Assembly: GCA_945889545.1 (NCBI GenBank)
Contig: CAMDCC010000207.1
Location: 1 to 5,541, forward strand
Source: Bifidobacterium breve
GTDB lineage: Bacteria > Actinomycetota > Acidimicrobiia > IMCC26256 > PALSA-555
DNA: 5,541 bases
Direction of reading: 5' to 3'
Shown here one piece after another: positions 4,984-5,541 of the stretch (within the stretch, counting starts at the first letter, position 1; each line of letters starts with the position of its first letter). The notes under the pieces are model-generated. The model saw only the letters and a list, made by a program, of their open reading frames with translations, was not told the origin of the DNA and made no database searches. Made by a program: the position numbers and the translations under genes.

Positions 4984-5541
4984 CTACGTGGCCATGCCGA
5001 GACACTCGGCGAGAAATGGATACGCCTGCGCGCCGTTCCATCGGTGGCCGCCCTCGAACACGTCGTGCCGGAAGATCGCGTTCTTGCCAGCCCACCCATA
5101 CACAAGCGAGAGCCTGGCAACTTCTTGCATCGCCGCGTCGACCGGGAAGATCGGGTCTTCGGTCCCCGTCTCCACGAGCAGTGAGCGCGGCGCGATCAGT
5201 GCGCCGAGATCGACGTGATCGAACTCATCGATCATTCCCGGGAGCACTTGTGACCCGCAAAGATTCCACGGCATTCGGTGACAGTCGCGCCATGCGTTGA
5301 AGTACCCGCTCACCACCGCGGCCCGCACACGCTCGTCGAGCGCGGCGAGGAACAGCGTCATGGTGCCGCCGTACGAGAGCCCGACCATCCCAAGCCGCGC
5401 CGGGTCGACCAGTGGGTGCTGCTCGAGCACGTCGAGTGCACACTGGAGATCCCAAAGGTTCTGAGCCAAGGGGTTGGTGCCGGCAGCCACTGCGTGCACG
5501 AGGTTGAGATCGCACGGGTACTTGTCGGGCGGCGCCCAGTC
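4984..5541 (-). CDS. alpha/beta hydrolase, dienelactone-hydrolase/acetyl-esterase-like (N-terminus outside window)
   Basis: The frame is open from the right edge to a TAG at 4984-4986, giving 185 visible residues; the GTG at 5499 is internal, since APPDKYPCDLNLVH upstream of it reads as normal protein. The catalytic triad is visible in order: the nucleophile elbow GLSYGG (Ser at visible residue 56), the acid in TGTEDPIFPV (Asp at 129) and the base in EGGHRW (His at 166). A helix ahead of the elbow (LWDLQCALDVLEQHPLVD) and the phrase VDPARLGMVGLSYGG are typical of dienelactone-hydrolase and acetyl-xylan-esterase-like groups. These cleave esters, or lactones when the nucleophile is Cys; here it is Ser. 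No C-terminal membrane segment is seen; a signal peptide cannot be judged without the N-terminus. It is the first operon gene in the window, 11 nt before RidA. A sugar-ester deacetylase role fits the context but is inference. Confidence 0.88.
   Translation of the reverse strand, partial: DWAPPDKYPCDLNLVHAVAAGTNPLAQNLWDLQCALDVLEQHPLVDPARLGMVGLSYGGTMTLFLAALDERVRAAVVSGYFNAWRDCHRMPWNLCGSQVLPGMIDEFDHVDLGALIAPRSLLVETGTEDPIFPVDAAMQEVARLSLVYGWAGKNAIFRHDVFEGGHRWNGAQAYPFLAECLGMAT

Noticed and set aside
4973..5095. N-terminal extension of the RidA-family gene
   Set aside because: The extra 41 residues overlap the hydrolase gene and are basic and low complexity; the ATG at 4972 yields the expected family N-terminus.

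Overview
High-GC bacterial DNA, coding almost end to end, with GTG as well as ATG starts and several 1-4 bp gene overlaps. Codon use and the protein subfamilies suggest an actinobacterium; an Acidimicrobiia-like (Ilumatobacter-type) host is my impression from memory of similar proteins and is not shown by the sequence. No RNA gene, mobile element, CRISPR array or origin was seen.

Layout. The left edge (2-667, plus strand) holds the 3' end of a tetratricopeptide-repeat protein whose start lies outside the window. It converges, across 45 bp, on a run of six minus-strand genes that fills the rest. In transcription order (right to left) these are: an alpha/beta hydrolase (4984-5541, start outside the window); a long-form RidA/YjgF-family protein (4505-4972); a glycoside hydrolase family 4 enzyme (3129-4505); a NagB-type sugar-phosphate deaminase/isomerase homologue (2377-3132); a YczE/YitT-type integral membrane protein (1718-2380); and a Gfo/Idh/MocA-family NAD(P)-dependent oxidoreductase (713-1696). 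The junctions are 11 nt, TGATG, GTGA, ATGA and 21 nt, so this is almost certainly one operon with translational coupling. Its promoter is upstream of the window.

How the genes may work together (inference). GH4 enzymes cleave glycosides by a redox-elimination route using NAD+ and a divalent metal. Gfo/Idh/MocA enzymes oxidise or reduce sugars. NagB-type enzymes deaminate and isomerise amino-sugar phosphates, and RidA-type proteins hydrolyse enamines/imines. With an esterase-like hydrolase and a small membrane protein, this looks like a catabolic cassette for a glycoside, perhaps an acylated amino-sugar glycoside. No kinase, transporter of a recognised sugar family or regulator is visible. The point most worth a second look is the NagB homologue, which lacks two acidic residues that E. 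coli NagB uses in catalysis; its reaction may not be the textbook one.
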